A stretch of DNA of 23,703 nt from Opitutia bacterium UBA977 (GCA_002292345.1 DBBT01000058.1:31337-55039); one strand, 5' to 3'. Positions 1-9,345 are shown, numbered from the stretch's first letter. The notes: a model not told the origin generated them from the sequence alone. Numbers and translations: made by a program.

Positions 1-10
1 ACATTCTTTC

Positions 11-40
11 AAAAAACCGTCCGACTGGACGGTTTTTTTT
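11..40. terminator. Bidirectional intrinsic terminator
   Basis: A perfect stem ACCGTCC / GGACGGT with the 4-nt loop GACT is flanked by an A-run on the left and a T-run on the right, so it can act on both strands. On the minus strand it lies about 117 nt beyond the stop of the AsmA-like gene. On the plus strand it would end a gene lying before the window. Confidence 0.85.
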
Positions 41-156
41 GGTTACAGGCGAAGTGGTTTGGAGCACGGTTGATCGCTCTTCTATCTCATTGCAGTGGTA
101 ATGGTGCGTGTCCTTATACGCCGGTTGTGGCCAAGGCTATGCGTGTCGCGTGCGGT

Positions 157-921
157 TTACTTGCCGAATAAGCCTTTGATGCTGTCGGTTGCTTTTTCGA
201 GTGCATCATCGCCTTGTTCGAGTACACCTTTGCCGCCTTTACCGATAAAGTCACCTGCACCTGCAATGGCGGGGCCGATTGATTTGAGCACTTCGGTAAG
301 GATGAGGTCGATAACTTCTGCCATGCTCTTCTTGTTGCCGTCTTCGCCGATGTTGGTCATCTCGATACGTGGGAGTGGCACCGTTGTGCCGGCACCCATC
401 AGGCCTACGAAGATGGTGCCGTCTTCGATGACGAGTTGCTTGATGACTACTTGCGTGGAGGAACTGTCTTCTGCTGGCGCCGCTTCTGTAGCCTTGGGTG
501 CGTTCTCATCTGTACTGCCAGAGAAGGCGTCAATATTTGCCATCAGCGCTTTAATGTTGGAGCTCATCAGCGTCTTTTCATAGCTAATTTCAGGCTTCTG
601 GATGATGATCTTGTTAATGATGATCTTATCGCTAAAGACGGAACTAGTATCGATATCGACCTCGATCTGGCCGAGGGCGAAGATATTTTCACTCTTATAT
701 CCATCTGGATTTCCGACGTATAGGCCAGAGAGAGAGCCCTTGCCGGAGAGGATCGAGAGGTTGACCGCGTCGAGCGTGACCGAGGTTTGGGTGACTTCCG
801 GACCAAATGTTTCGACGCCTGCCTTAATGCTTTTATTTAATACGCTTGAGCCGAAGAAATAAATCCCAGCCACAGCAGCGACTGCCAAGATTACGAGAAA
901 TAGAAATATTTTTTTTATCAT
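157..921 (-). CDS. Small AsmA-like membrane-anchored protein
   Basis: The 254-residue protein has a Lys-Lys start followed by one hydrophobic segment (about residues 5-25), an uncleaved anchor or signal peptide, so most of it should face the periplasm. Residues about 30-135 have the beta-rich repeating pattern of the AsmA/DUF748 group: GPEVTQTSV, then a GKGSLSGLYVGNPDGY motif and a line of alternating Ile/Val/Lys (IIINKIIIQKPEISYE). A Glu/Ala/Ser-rich linker at about 135-152 leads to a second beta-rich part and a Gly-rich helical tail. AsmA-like proteins act in envelope lipid or outer-membrane homeostasis, but this one is far shorter than AsmA itself and its role is unknown. It starts at ATG and is divergent from the rhomboid gene, 56 nt away. 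The family call is by eye from the motif pattern; the gene itself looks certain. Confidence 0.8.
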   Translation of the reverse strand: MIKKIFLFLVILAVAAVAGIYFFGSSVLNKSIKAGVETFGPEVTQTSVTLDAVNLSILSGKGSLSGLYVGNPDGYKSENIFALGQIEVDIDTSSVFSDKIIINKIIIQKPEISYEKTLMSSNIKALMANIDAFSGSTDENAPKATEAAPAEDSSSTQVVIKQLVIEDGTIFVGLMGAGTTVPLPRIEMTNIGEDGNKKSMAEVIDLILTEVLKSIGPAIAGAGDFIGKGGKGVLEQGDDALEKATDSIKGLFGK

Positions 922-977
922 ATGTGTGATAGCTTTATTGGTTGATTGCGTGTTGGAGACTAGAGCATAATGCCAAT

Positions 978-1925
978 ATGGCGAGCTTGAAAGCGATAGA
1001 AGCTAAGTGGATGCCGTCTGATCTAGTTGATTTCGAGTTGGATGAGGGGCTCGTTGCGGTGGCTGTGTTTGATGATTATATCAAAGCGGGTGAGGCGGGG
1101 CTAGCCATTTTGGCGATGGGGGAGGCGTATTGGATGATTCTACATGCCGGGCTCTATGTGATTTGTGTAATAGAAAATCGACACATAGCAGTCAGTGCAG
1201 AGCTGAATGCCTTGGCTGCTTTGGAGTCGAAGCGTAGCCGTGGCGCTCGGGTTGAGTATCAGGAATTTGATTTCGGCGGGCTGTCGTTCGTGTTGTATGC
1301 TGCGGTTCTGACCGCCTGCTTTATGTGGCAAGGGCGCGCGGATGTCGTCTCAGTGGGACAGACGGATGCTGTGGCCATGGTACAAGGATCGCAGTGGTGG
1401 CGAGCGGTCACTGCGCTGACCCTGCACGCGGATGTGGTGCACTTGGTCTCTAATTTGATCTCGGGGATGGGCTTTGCCTTTTTTGTCTGCCGCTTTTTTG
1501 GTGCAGGGGCTGGTTGGCTGCTAGTGTTGCTCAGTGGTATCGGGGGAAATGTGCTCAATGCGGTAGTTCATTATCCCGAGTCGCATTACTCGATTGGGGC
1601 TTCGACTGCAGTATTTGGGGGATTGGGCTTGTTGACCGGAGTGGGTATTTGGGCTGCGGTTTCGGATCCTGAACATCGCCTGTCGCTCCCGCGTTGGTTG
1701 ATTCCAGTCTTCGGTGGGTTGACGTTGTTAGGCTTGTTTGGCGTGGGGGATGGCAATGTGGACGTCGCAGCGCATATCAGTGGGTTTACCTGTGGTACGG
1801 CCTTCGGTGCGCTGGGCGCCTGTGTGCAGCGCTGGTTTGTGGTGTTGCAGCGCTGGTCCATTGCCTTGGGCGGACTATCTATAGCCTTGCTGGCCTTAGC
1901 ATGGTACGCGGCTGTTGGGGTATGA
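978..1925 (+). CDS. Rhomboid family intramembrane serine protease
   Basis: An integral membrane protease expected to cut transmembrane substrates in the cytoplasmic membrane. Numbering from the upstream TTG at 942 (327 residues), the catalytic serine lies in GASTAVFGG (S221), the partner histidine in AAHISG (H278), and the oxyanion-hole motif HLVSN gives H167 and N171, so the active site looks complete. About six hydrophobic segments run from residue 113 to the end. The first roughly 100 residues are a soluble domain with the pattern seen before the membrane core of several bacterial rhomboids. I prefer the ATG at 978 (315 residues) because the 12 residues before it look non-coding and no ribosome-binding site supports the TTG. 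A 7-bp stem (ACTCTCA / TGAGAGT, 1925-1947) follows the stop without a T-run. Substrates cannot be told from sequence. Confidence 0.92.
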   Translation: MASLKAIEAKWMPSDLVDFELDEGLVAVAVFDDYIKAGEAGLAILAMGEAYWMILHAGLYVICVIENRHIAVSAELNALAALESKRSRGARVEYQEFDFGGLSFVLYAAVLTACFMWQGRADVVSVGQTDAVAMVQGSQWWRAVTALTLHADVVHLVSNLISGMGFAFFVCRFFGAGAGWLLVLLSGIGGNVLNAVVHYPESHYSIGASTAVFGGLGLLTGVGIWAAVSDPEHRLSLPRWLIPVFGGLTLLGLFGVGDGNVDVAAHISGFTCGTAFGALGACVQRWFVVLQRWSIALGGLSIALLALAWYAAVGV

Positions 1926-2155
1926 CTCTCAACAGAGGGGTGAGAGTGTAGAAGTTGTAGGTCAAATGTGAAAAGCTCTAGATCATGAATCGCCGCACGT
2001 GCGCTAATTTAGAGCAAGGGTGATGACGCCACTGATTAATAAAGGATAGCTAACTAGCTTGACTGGCATGATAGGTCTTCGTCCTCGCGGTTATCTCGCA
2101 AGATGTGCTTGGCAATGTGCTTTACCTTCTGTGGAGAACTGGTTAGCTCTGGAAT
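1926..2155. other. Repeat-rich intergenic leader before kdsD
   Basis: A 230-nt non-coding stretch, one of the longest in the window. It holds a stem overlapping the rhomboid stop (1925-1947), a 6-bp inverted repeat GCTCTA (1975-1980) / TAGAGC (2010-2015) enclosing the perfect 10-bp palindrome CGCACGTGCG (1994-2003), and a direct repeat ATGTGCTT (2103-2110 and 2115-2122, 12-nt period) about 35-50 nt before the kdsD start. I see no T-run terminator, no tRNA and no convincing sigma-70 promoter. Confidence 0.5.
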
Positions 2156-3139
2156 ATGAGTAATTTAGGTCTCAGTCGACTCGAGGTAGGGCGTCAATCA
2201 ATGCAGGCGGAGGCTGCCGCAATTCAAATTGCGGCAGATCGTTTGGATGGTGCCTTTGAGCGCGCATTGGATTTGATCTTAGAGTCCAGCAGTAAGTTGG
2301 TGATTTGTGGCATCGGTAAGTCTGGCCACATCGGCACGAAACTGGCGGCGACATTGTCGAGTTGCGGCATCCCTTCAGTTTTCTTGCATGCTGCTGAAGC
2401 GATTCATGGTGATCTGGGTGTGTATCAGCCTGGGGATCCGACGATCGTCCTGTCGAAGAGCGGCAGCACGGCGGAGGTACTGCGCTTGATGCCTATGTTC
2501 AAACAACTTAAGTCTCCAGTGATTGCCATTGTCGGCAATATGGATTCTCCGATCGCTACGGCGGCTGATGTGGTATTGGATAGCAGTGTCGAGCGTGAGG
2601 CTGATCCACTGAATTTGATGCCGACGTCTAGCTCGACGGTGAGCTTGGCGATTGGTGATGCCCTAGCCGCGGCGTTGGTTAAAGCGCGTGACTTTACTAA
2701 GGAGGAATTTGCAAGCTACCATCCCGGTGGACAGCTTGGACGAAATTTGCTGATGACAGTTGGTGATGTGATGCAGGTCGCCGATCAAATCGCTTGCGCG
2801 CGCGCTGAAGAAACGCTGCGCGAAGTGGTGATTCGGATGACCAAGTTTCCATACGGCGCGGCTTGTATCGTGGATGGAGCGAATGGCTTGGCTGGAATTA
2901 TTACGGATGGCGACATTCGCCGCATTCTTTCGCAGGATGGCGACATTCTGAATTTCAAGGTGGGGGATTGCATGACAAAATCGCCGATTTCGACTCATCC
3001 GAACGTGCCTCTGGGTGATGCGGTACGCACGATGGAAGACCGCAGTTCGCAAATTTCGGTGCTACCCGTCGTGGCTGAGAGCGGCGAGCTGTTGGGTTTG
3101 CTGCGGCTGCACGATGCGTATCAACCCAGCTTTTCATAA
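2156..3139 (+). CDS. kdsD: D-arabinose 5-phosphate isomerase (KpsF/GutQ family)
   Basis: Interconverts ribulose 5-phosphate and arabinose 5-phosphate, the first committed step to KDO, the sugar joining lipid A to the LPS core; cytoplasmic. At 327 residues it matches the family length. An N-terminal SIS domain (about 40-200) carries CGIGKSGHIG and SKSGSTAEVL. The four E. coli KdsD active-site residues K59, E111, E152 and H193 correspond, at a constant offset of four, to K55, E107, E148 (SSVEREAD) and H189 (SYHPGG). Two CBS modules follow (about 205-325; GIITDGDIRR and a final GLLRLHDA). Reading continues after 9 nt into the O-antigen ligase gene, so the two are probably one LPS-related transcription unit. 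GutQ/KpsF paralogues have the same chemistry, so the symbol reflects pathway use rather than proof. The start has only a weak purine stretch (TCTGGA) close to the ATG. Confidence 0.95.
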   Translation: MSNLGLSRLEVGRQSMQAEAAAIQIAADRLDGAFERALDLILESSSKLVICGIGKSGHIGTKLAATLSSCGIPSVFLHAAEAIHGDLGVYQPGDPTIVLSKSGSTAEVLRLMPMFKQLKSPVIAIVGNMDSPIATAADVVLDSSVEREADPLNLMPTSSSTVSLAIGDALAAALVKARDFTKEEFASYHPGGQLGRNLLMTVGDVMQVADQIACARAEETLREVVIRMTKFPYGAACIVDGANGLAGIITDGDIRRILSQDGDILNFKVGDCMTKSPISTHPNVPLGDAVRTMEDRSSQISVLPVVAESGELLGLLRLHDAYQPSFS

Positions 3140-3148
3140 GGCACTGCT

Positions 3149-4606
3149 ATGGGATCTCCATCTGTTGCGCCTCGTGAGTGGGCAGTTGTTGTAGTCGGCG
3201 GCTTGACCTTGGCCTTTACTGCTTGGGGGCTTGGGGGCATGCGGCTCTGGTCGCTACATATTTTGTTAGCGGGCGGCTTGTTGACCTGGCTGCTCTCCAT
3301 CGTGCCGATGTCGCAGCGCTGGAACGGGACGGATGGCGAGCATGGTAATGCGCAAAATCTGCTGCGCCTACTAAAGTTTCCAGTCTTTTGGCTGAGCGTG
3401 GCCTTTCTGGTCTATATTACGATTCAGGGGATGAACCCTGCGTGGGAGCAACTACGGGATGAAAGGGGCTGGTGGGTCGAAGAAGTGGAGCCTGTGAGTT
3501 GGCTACCTTCTGGAGTCGATACCAGCTATGTGCCGATGAATGCGTTTCGCGTGCTGTCGAGTTTTGCGGCGGCGTTTACGTTGATTTGGGGGCTGTGGGT
3601 CGGGGTGCGGCGCCGTAGCAGTGCGGTGCTCTTGCTGTGGTCATTGGTGATCAGTGGGGTGGGAATGGCGATTGTGGCGATGTTGCAAAAGTCCTCTGGT
3701 GCAGATGCGGTGCTGTGGGCTGTGAAATCACCGAACCCTCATTTCTGGGGCACGTTCTTCTATCGAAATATGGGAGTGGCCTATCTGAACTTGATCATCT
3801 GCGCCTGTGGGATGCTGTATTTTTACCATTTCAATCAAGCAGAGCGTCGTGAGCAGAGTGGCGGGCCGCACTTATTGCTCTTTATGTTTGTGGCGGTGCT
3901 GTATACCTCGATTGGTTTGGCGCTTTCGCGGGGCGGAATTCTGTTTGGCGGCGTGATGGTCGCTGGTTTTTTTATCGTGGCCGCTGCGCGCGGGTTGTTT
4001 GCGAGCTCGCTGCGCAATTCGATTTTGCTGAGCTTGCTGATTGGATCGTTAGTCGGCGGTGGCGGCTATATGATCTTTCAATTCGTTGATATCCAAAAAA
4101 TCGAACAGCGCTTTGGTGACATTGAAGAGACGATTCAGACCGCGGATCAAAGTGACCGAGCGATCACGACCAAATTGACGTGGCAGATGGCGCAAGAGAA
4201 ATTGTGGCTCGGTTGGGGTGCGGGGTCATGGCGCTACATTTTCCCGATGTATCAAAAGAGCCATCCAGAAATCTTCTATCAAGGCTATCGTGCCCGCGGG
4301 GGGTGGTGGGGCCGGAAGATTTATCACTACGCGCACAATGATATTGTGCAGTTTCTCTGTGAGTATGGAATTGTGGGCTGTGGAATATTACTGATGATCT
4401 TTGGTTATTGGGTCTGGAACTTACTATTTCGAGCAGCAGGCAATACTTTAAGCGCTCTGATGTTGCTGGTCGGTTTGGGCGCCGCATTTGGGCATGCCTT
4501 TGTGGACTTCATCTTCCAAAGTCCAGCCTATTGGCTCGCGCTCAATGGGTTGCTCTGTGTCAGCGTGAAATTGCTCTCACTGCATCGTGAGCGCGTCTAT
4601 CGCTGA
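3149..4606 (+). CDS. O-antigen ligase/polymerase-like membrane protein (Wzy_C type)
   Basis: A 485-residue polytopic membrane protein with roughly ten to eleven hydrophobic segments. The best landmark is the large periplasmic loop (about 312-396) ending in YAHNDIVQFLCEYGIVG, the signature of the Wzy_C/WaaL group; H396 is the likely functional histidine. Upstream, a LSRGG motif (259-263) matches the conserved arginine region of the same superfamily. Members either ligate O-antigen to lipid A-core or polymerise glycan repeat units on undecaprenyl-PP carriers, and sequence alone does not separate the two. Placement 9 nt after kdsD supports an LPS role. It has one of the few plausible ribosome-binding sites here (AAGG at 3137-3140, 8 nt before the ATG). 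Its stop lies only 8 nt from the stop of the convergent LOG gene, with no hairpin between. Confidence 0.85.
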   Translation: MGSPSVAPREWAVVVVGGLTLAFTAWGLGGMRLWSLHILLAGGLLTWLLSIVPMSQRWNGTDGEHGNAQNLLRLLKFPVFWLSVAFLVYITIQGMNPAWEQLRDERGWWVEEVEPVSWLPSGVDTSYVPMNAFRVLSSFAAAFTLIWGLWVGVRRRSSAVLLLWSLVISGVGMAIVAMLQKSSGADAVLWAVKSPNPHFWGTFFYRNMGVAYLNLIICACGMLYFYHFNQAERREQSGGPHLLLFMFVAVLYTSIGLALSRGGILFGGVMVAGFFIVAAARGLFASSLRNSILLSLLIGSLVGGGGYMIFQFVDIQKIEQRFGDIEETIQTADQSDRAITTKLTWQMAQEKLWLGWGAGSWRYIFPMYQKSHPEIFYQGYRARGGWWGRKIYHYAHNDIVQFLCEYGIVGCGILLMIFGYWVWNLLFRAAGNTLSALMLLVGLGAAFGHAFVDFIFQSPAYWLALNGLLCVSVKLLSLHRERVYR

Positions 4607-4614
4607 GGCAGTCG

Positions 4615-5463
4615 TTAGGATAAGAACCGCGTCGTCAGTTGCTCGATAATAGTGTCACGTGCCTCTTCAACAGTATCGACCACTTTAAATAAATCGAGGT
4701 CTTCGGGTGAGATCGTACCCCATTCGATCAGTGACTCGAAGTTGACCACGCTGTTCCAAAACTCACTGCCAAACAGTATGATTGGTGGCGCTGTCGGGTC
4801 TTTACCAGTCTGCACTAGTGTGAGTGTTTCGAACAGTTCGTCCAGGGTGCCAAATCCACCAGGGAAGGCGACCAGCGCCTTGGCCAGTAATACAAACCAG
4901 TATTTACGCACGAAGAAATAGTGGAACTCAAATTGTAGCTCATTGGGGATGTATTCGTTTACGCCTTGCTCAAAGGGCAGGCTAATGCCAAGGCCGATCG
5001 ATTTGCCCCCGACATTGTGCGCACCGCGATTGGCGGCTTCCATAATGCCGGGGCCGCCACCAGAGCAGATGATGAAACGGCGTTGATCTTTCTCCGGAAG
5101 ACTCATCGACCATTGAGTGAGTTCTTCGGCGAGTTCGACTGCCATCTGGTAGTAAGGCGCTGCCTTTACTGCACTTTGCGCGAGGTGCAGCGCGCGCTTC
5201 TCGGCGTCGTTGAGATGATCGGGGTCAACTATGGCGGCCTGCGCCTCCTCTAGTTTAGCTTGCGCGACGTCGACAGGCATGATCCGAGCAGAGCCAAATA
5301 GCACGATGGTGTCTTTGATTTTTTCCTCTGCGAAGCGTAGCCCTGGTTCAGTCATTTCGCAGAGCACCCGAATGTTTCGGGCGGCATCACTATTTAAGAA
5401 ATTGAGGTCTTTATAGGCTTTGATTGGCCATTCTTCACGGGAGCATTGGGTAGATTCGGGCAT
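4615..5463 (-). CDS. LOG-family nucleotide 5'-monophosphate phosphoribohydrolase (TIGR00730-like)
   Basis: A cytoplasmic Rossmann-fold hydrolase with both family signatures: SGGGPGIMEAANRGA at residues 134-148 and PGGFGTLDE at 201-209. In characterised members these bind the phosphoribosyl group and the enzyme releases a base from a nucleoside monophosphate; some act on cytokinin nucleotides and are called lysine decarboxylase-like in old annotations. At 282 residues it is longer than the roughly 190-residue plant-type LOG, with a helical N-terminal extension of about 100 residues, as in the longer bacterial subgroup. The substrate cannot be assigned. It is divergent from smc across 153 nt and convergent with the ligase gene, so it appears to be a single-gene unit. 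No Shine-Dalgarno precedes the ATG. Confidence 0.9.
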   Translation of the reverse strand: MPESTQCSREEWPIKAYKDLNFLNSDAARNIRVLCEMTEPGLRFAEEKIKDTIVLFGSARIMPVDVAQAKLEEAQAAIVDPDHLNDAEKRALHLAQSAVKAAPYYQMAVELAEELTQWSMSLPEKDQRRFIICSGGGPGIMEAANRGAHNVGGKSIGLGISLPFEQGVNEYIPNELQFEFHYFFVRKYWFVLLAKALVAFPGGFGTLDELFETLTLVQTGKDPTAPPIILFGSEFWNSVVNFESLIEWGTISPEDLDLFKVVDTVEEARDTIIEQLTTRFLS

Positions 5464-5616
5464 AAGAGGTGGGATAAGTGAATATTGGAGTGAACATGGG
5501 CAGATCCTAGTCCGCTAGCAACTCTTTCTCTGTTATCTTTTAGGGTTGCGAGCGCCGCTCTGGGCTATTCTTCTAGAACTTTTCTACCCACCCTCAGCTG
5601 TCCATATTTAGTATTT

Positions 5617-8600
5617 ATGTATCTCAAAGAGATCGTCATTAGTGGCTTTAAGAGTTTTGCTGATCGCACTCGCCTCGACCTGCGCCGTGGGGTAACTGCT
5701 GTCGTTGGTCCGAATGGTTGCGGCAAGAGTAACATTGTTGATGCGATTCGCTGGGTACTGGGCGAGCAGAGTGCTAAAGCGCTGCGCGGTGCGTCCATGC
5801 AAGACGTCATTTTTGAGGGAACCGATAAGCGCAAAGGACTGCCAACCTGCGAAGTCTCGTTGACGTTTACCGATTGCGAAGCCGAACTTGGCACTGCCTT
5901 TAATGAGGTCGAGATCGCTCGCCGTGTCACGCGCGACGGCGGCAGTGATTATTATATCAATGGTAAGGTTTCGCGCCTAAAGGACATCCAACGCTTGTTC
6001 GCTAATACTGGGATAGGCCGCGTGTCTTACTCCTTTATGCTGCAGGGGCAGATTGATCAGATTTTATCGACGAATCCCGGCGAGCGCCGCACCATTTTTG
6101 AAGAGGCTGCGGGTATTACACTCTACAAAGCGCAACGTAAAGAGGCGCTTAACAAGCTCTCGCTCGTCGATGCAAATCTTGCCCGTGTCACCGATGTGAT
6201 CGAGGAAGTCAGCCGTCAAATCGGCTCGTTAAAGCGTCAAGCTAGTAAAGCGTTGCGCTATCAGCGCATTAAGCACCGTTTAACACACTTGGATTTGGCA
6301 TTTAGTTCGTATCGCTTCACCGCTTTAAAAGGCTCGATTGATACGGTCGCAGGGCGCGCGAATGAGCTACGTAAAAAACTGGAGTCGCACACCGAATCGA
6401 TGGCTGCCGATGAGGAAGCACTGGCGTCACAAAAAACCGCGCGTGCCGAGTTGTATGACAATATGCAGGAGCTGCAGCAGCGCGTGTTTAATTTGCGCTC
6501 CGAGAAGGAAAATTCCGAGAACCAGGCGGAGTTCTCCGCCATTCGTATTAAGGACTTGGAAGCGCGTATTGCGGAATATCAAAAAGAGATCCAAGGCCTC
6601 GAAGTACAGCAAGACGAACTTGCCGCGCGTGCACGAAGTGAATCCGAGAATAAACAGCTACAGAGTGATGTCGTGGATGACTCCGATCGCATCTTCCGAG
6701 ATCGCAATTCAGAGTTGGTCAATTCCCAAGAGCAACTCGGCGAGATGGAGGCGCAACTGCAACAGCGCAGACAGGCTGTGCTGCAGGCGGAGAATCGGAT
6801 TAATCGGGCACGCTCGCGGTGCACCACGCTCGAAGTCGAGTTAAAGACATATCAGGTCAAACACGCCGCGTTGACCGAGGCACTTTTGACGTTGAAGCAA
6901 GAAGTCGTAGTTTTGGAAAAGGGCCATGCTGACATTCAACGGATGTTGGCAAAGCGTCGCGAGGAGCAACAGCTTAGTGAGGTTGCATTAGAGAAAGCTC
7001 GCACCGAATCAAAGGCAATTTTCCAGCAGTTCCGCACGATGCAGGAACAGATTCAGGAGCAGGACCGAGGCATCGCACGTAAGACAGCACAGCTCAATGT
7101 ACTTGAGGACTTGCAGGCCAAATTTGAGGGATTTGGCGAAGGTGCGAAGGCTATCCTCGGCGATAAACTCGGCGACCTCGTGGCAAAAGACAGCGTTTCG
7201 ATTATTTCCAAAGAGTTGAAGGTGCAGTCTGCCTTCACCAGTGCCCTGCAGACCCTACTCGGTCAAGCTGCAGAAGCCCTGTTTATTGGTGATCCGAAAC
7301 AAGCGCTAACAGTGATCGATAAGCTCGATGCTGATCAACTCGGGCGTGCCTGCCTACAGGTCAACCTTGAGGCGGGCCATAGTAAGCTGCCTGGAGTGAA
7401 GCTGCCAGACGGGATCGTGCCAGCCGCCTCAGTTGTGCTTGCGCGCGATTCCAATCTCAGCGAGGCAGTCACACGTTTGCTGACCAATTGCTATTTTGCG
7501 GAAAGCCTTGAGGGATTTGTTCAATTTTGGAAGGCACATCCGGATTTTAACTTCCTGTTAGTTGCAACTCAAAATGGTGAAATTATTGATTGCCGTGGTC
7601 TAATTCATGGCGGACGAGCCTCTGGCAAGAAGTCCTCCAGTGTAATTGAGCGCGAATCTGAGACTCGTAAGCTTCGCGGCGAAATCGACACCGAGCGTAA
7701 GGCGCTCAACACGTTGCGCCAGCAATCCACGACTCTCGAAGATCAGCGCCATGACGCTGAAGCTTCGGTTGAGGAGCAGCGGCAACGCCTCAGCGAACTT
7801 GCCAGTGAAGTGTCTGGGCTTGTCGCGGAAGAGCGTAACCAAGGGCAGAAAGTTGAGCAAAATGCTCGCTCGCATCATCAGAGTGAGGAAGAGCTTGAGC
7901 GACTCGATGCGCATCACAGTGATTCTGTGCAAGATCTCGAAGACTCGAAGCAGGAGCTGGTCGCAGCCGAGCAAGGCTTGCTTGAGGAGCGGCAGAACGG
8001 CACTGATTTGGAAGATGCGATTGCTCATTCCCGTGAGTCTCGCGACCAAAAGCGCGAAGCTTTGGCTGACGTTCGTCTTGAATTAGCAGAAAAGAAGCAA
8101 CGTCTCGAATCTGTTGATCGCGTGCTCGGAGAAGTGCAACGCGAGACCGCGAGTTTGCAGAATCGTATCATCCGCCGTAATCAGGAAATTGATACAATCA
8201 ATGAACAGATCAGCCAACTTAAGGGTAGCGGTGTTGAGGAATCTGAAAAAAGTCTCGAACTTGAAAAGACCTTACAGGTGGCCGCCGGACAGTTATCTGA
8301 GGACCGCGCGGCGATTAAAGAAATGGATGCGAAGATTGCTGGAGTTGATGGCGGTCTTTCTGGGCGTCGCAATGAAGGTCGATCTTTTGATCAAGAGATG
8401 ACTCGTCTTGAAGTCCGTCTAGCAGAAGAGCGCTCGCAGATTGGTTTTATCGAAAGCACAGCCCAAGATGAGTATCAGATCGAACTGGAAAACGTTAACT
8501 GGAAGACCGAACTATGGGAAGGCAATGTCGAGTTTGATAAACGCGTAAATTTAGACGACATCGATGACCCCGACAAGCTCGCCGCACAACCAAAGCATGA

Positions 8601-9345
8601 GCGACGTGATCCGACCGAAGAAGAACTCACGGAGATGGACGGCACAAATTGGAGCGTGATCGAAGAGGAAGTGTCCGAGTTGAAGAGCCGTATTTCGAAT
8701 ATGGGGCCAGTCAATCTCGATGCGATTAGTGAATATACGGATTTGAAGGAACGGCATGATTTCCTGAAAAACCAGAGTGAAGATCTTTGGAATGCGAAAA
8801 ATGCACTGGTAAAGAGTATCGATGAAATCAATGAGACGTCGCAGAAGTTATTCCGCGAAACCTTCGATCAAGTGCGTAAGAATTTTGCCTTCACGTATGA
8901 GAAGATTTCTGGTGGTGGTGAGTCTGATCTTATTTTAGTTGATTCTGATGATCCACTGGAATCGGGGATTGATATCATTGCGCGGCCTCTTGGAACTCGT
9001 TTAAAAAGCGTGACACTGCTGTCAGGCGGCCAGCGTACCATGGCTGCGGTAGCATTACTGTTCGCGATCTACATGGTCAAGCCCAGCCCGTTTTGTGTGT
9101 TGGATGAGATCGATGCCGCGCTCGACGATGCCAATATCGGACGCTTCTGTGAGACGCTGCATGGCTTTACTGATAAGTCTCAATTCTTGATTGTAACTCA
9201 CAATAAGCGCACAATCTCTAACGCAGATACGGTGTTTGGTGTAACGATGCCAGAGAAAGGTGTATCAAAGTTGCTCTCAATGCGCTTCAATAAAGACACC
9301 AATCAGCCGGACTTAGCTGGCATGGATAATTCGCAGTCGATCTAA
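5617..9345 (+). CDS. smc: Chromosome partition protein SMC
   Basis: The 1242-residue ATPase folds chromosomal DNA as a dimer, normally with ScpA and ScpB (neither is in this window). Order: N-terminal head with Walker A GPNGCGKS (31-38) followed by the typical NIVDAIRWVLGEQSAKALRG region, and the Q-loop in MLQGQIDQIL; a long coiled coil (about 170-500); a Gly-rich hinge (about 505-660); a returning coil (about 670-1030); and a C-terminal head with signature LSGGQRTMAAVALLFAI (from 1135), Walker B FCVLDEIDAALDD (D1163, E1164) and an ITH-type histidine in VTHNKR. The conserved GPVNLDAISEY stretch before the C-head is also present. The signature has Gln-Arg where B. subtilis SMC has Glu-Arg. Length is near the family norm of about 1190. 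ATG start, no visible Shine-Dalgarno. Only 41 nt separate its stop from that of the convergent exosortase gene. Confidence 0.97.
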   Translation: MYLKEIVISGFKSFADRTRLDLRRGVTAVVGPNGCGKSNIVDAIRWVLGEQSAKALRGASMQDVIFEGTDKRKGLPTCEVSLTFTDCEAELGTAFNEVEIARRVTRDGGSDYYINGKVSRLKDIQRLFANTGIGRVSYSFMLQGQIDQILSTNPGERRTIFEEAAGITLYKAQRKEALNKLSLVDANLARVTDVIEEVSRQIGSLKRQASKALRYQRIKHRLTHLDLAFSSYRFTALKGSIDTVAGRANELRKKLESHTESMAADEEALASQKTARAELYDNMQELQQRVFNLRSEKENSENQAEFSAIRIKDLEARIAEYQKEIQGLEVQQDELAARARSESENKQLQSDVVDDSDRIFRDRNSELVNSQEQLGEMEAQLQQRRQAVLQAENRINRARSRCTTLEVELKTYQVKHAALTEALLTLKQEVVVLEKGHADIQRMLAKRREEQQLSEVALEKARTESKAIFQQFRTMQEQIQEQDRGIARKTAQLNVLEDLQAKFEGFGEGAKAILGDKLGDLVAKDSVSIISKELKVQSAFTSALQTLLGQAAEALFIGDPKQALTVIDKLDADQLGRACLQVNLEAGHSKLPGVKLPDGIVPAASVVLARDSNLSEAVTRLLTNCYFAESLEGFVQFWKAHPDFNFLLVATQNGEIIDCRGLIHGGRASGKKSSSVIERESETRKLRGEIDTERKALNTLRQQSTTLEDQRHDAEASVEEQRQRLSELASEVSGLVAEERNQGQKVEQNARSHHQSEEELERLDAHHSDSVQDLEDSKQELVAAEQGLLEERQNGTDLEDAIAHSRESRDQKREALADVRLELAEKKQRLESVDRVLGEVQRETASLQNRIIRRNQEIDTINEQISQLKGSGVEESEKSLELEKTLQVAAGQLSEDRAAIKEMDAKIAGVDGGLSGRRNEGRSFDQEMTRLEVRLAEERSQIGFIESTAQDEYQIELENVNWKTELWEGNVEFDKRVNLDDIDDPDKLAAQPKHERRDPTEEELTEMDGTNWSVIEEEVSELKSRISNMGPVNLDAISEYTDLKERHDFLKNQSEDLWNAKNALVKSIDEINETSQKLFRETFDQVRKNFAFTYEKISGGGESDLILVDSDDPLESGIDIIARPLGTRLKSVTLLSGGQRTMAAVALLFAIYMVKPSPFCVLDEIDAALDDANIGRFCETLHGFTDKSQFLIVTHNKRTISNADTVFGVTMPEKGVSKLLSMRFNKDTNQPDLAGMDNSQSI

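Noticed and set aside
95..583. 162-codon plus-strand frame opposite the AsmA-like gene
   Set aside because: Ser/Pro/Leu-rich translation typical of an antisense frame; the minus-strand product has a coherent membrane anchor and family motifs.
2058..2100. TTGACT as a -35 element before kdsD
   Set aside because: No acceptable -10 hexamer lies 16-18 nt downstream; the sequence there is GC-rich.
2105..2122. Possible sigma-54 promoter (TTGGCA...TGC)
   Set aside because: The GG and GC elements are separated by 6 nt instead of the required 10.
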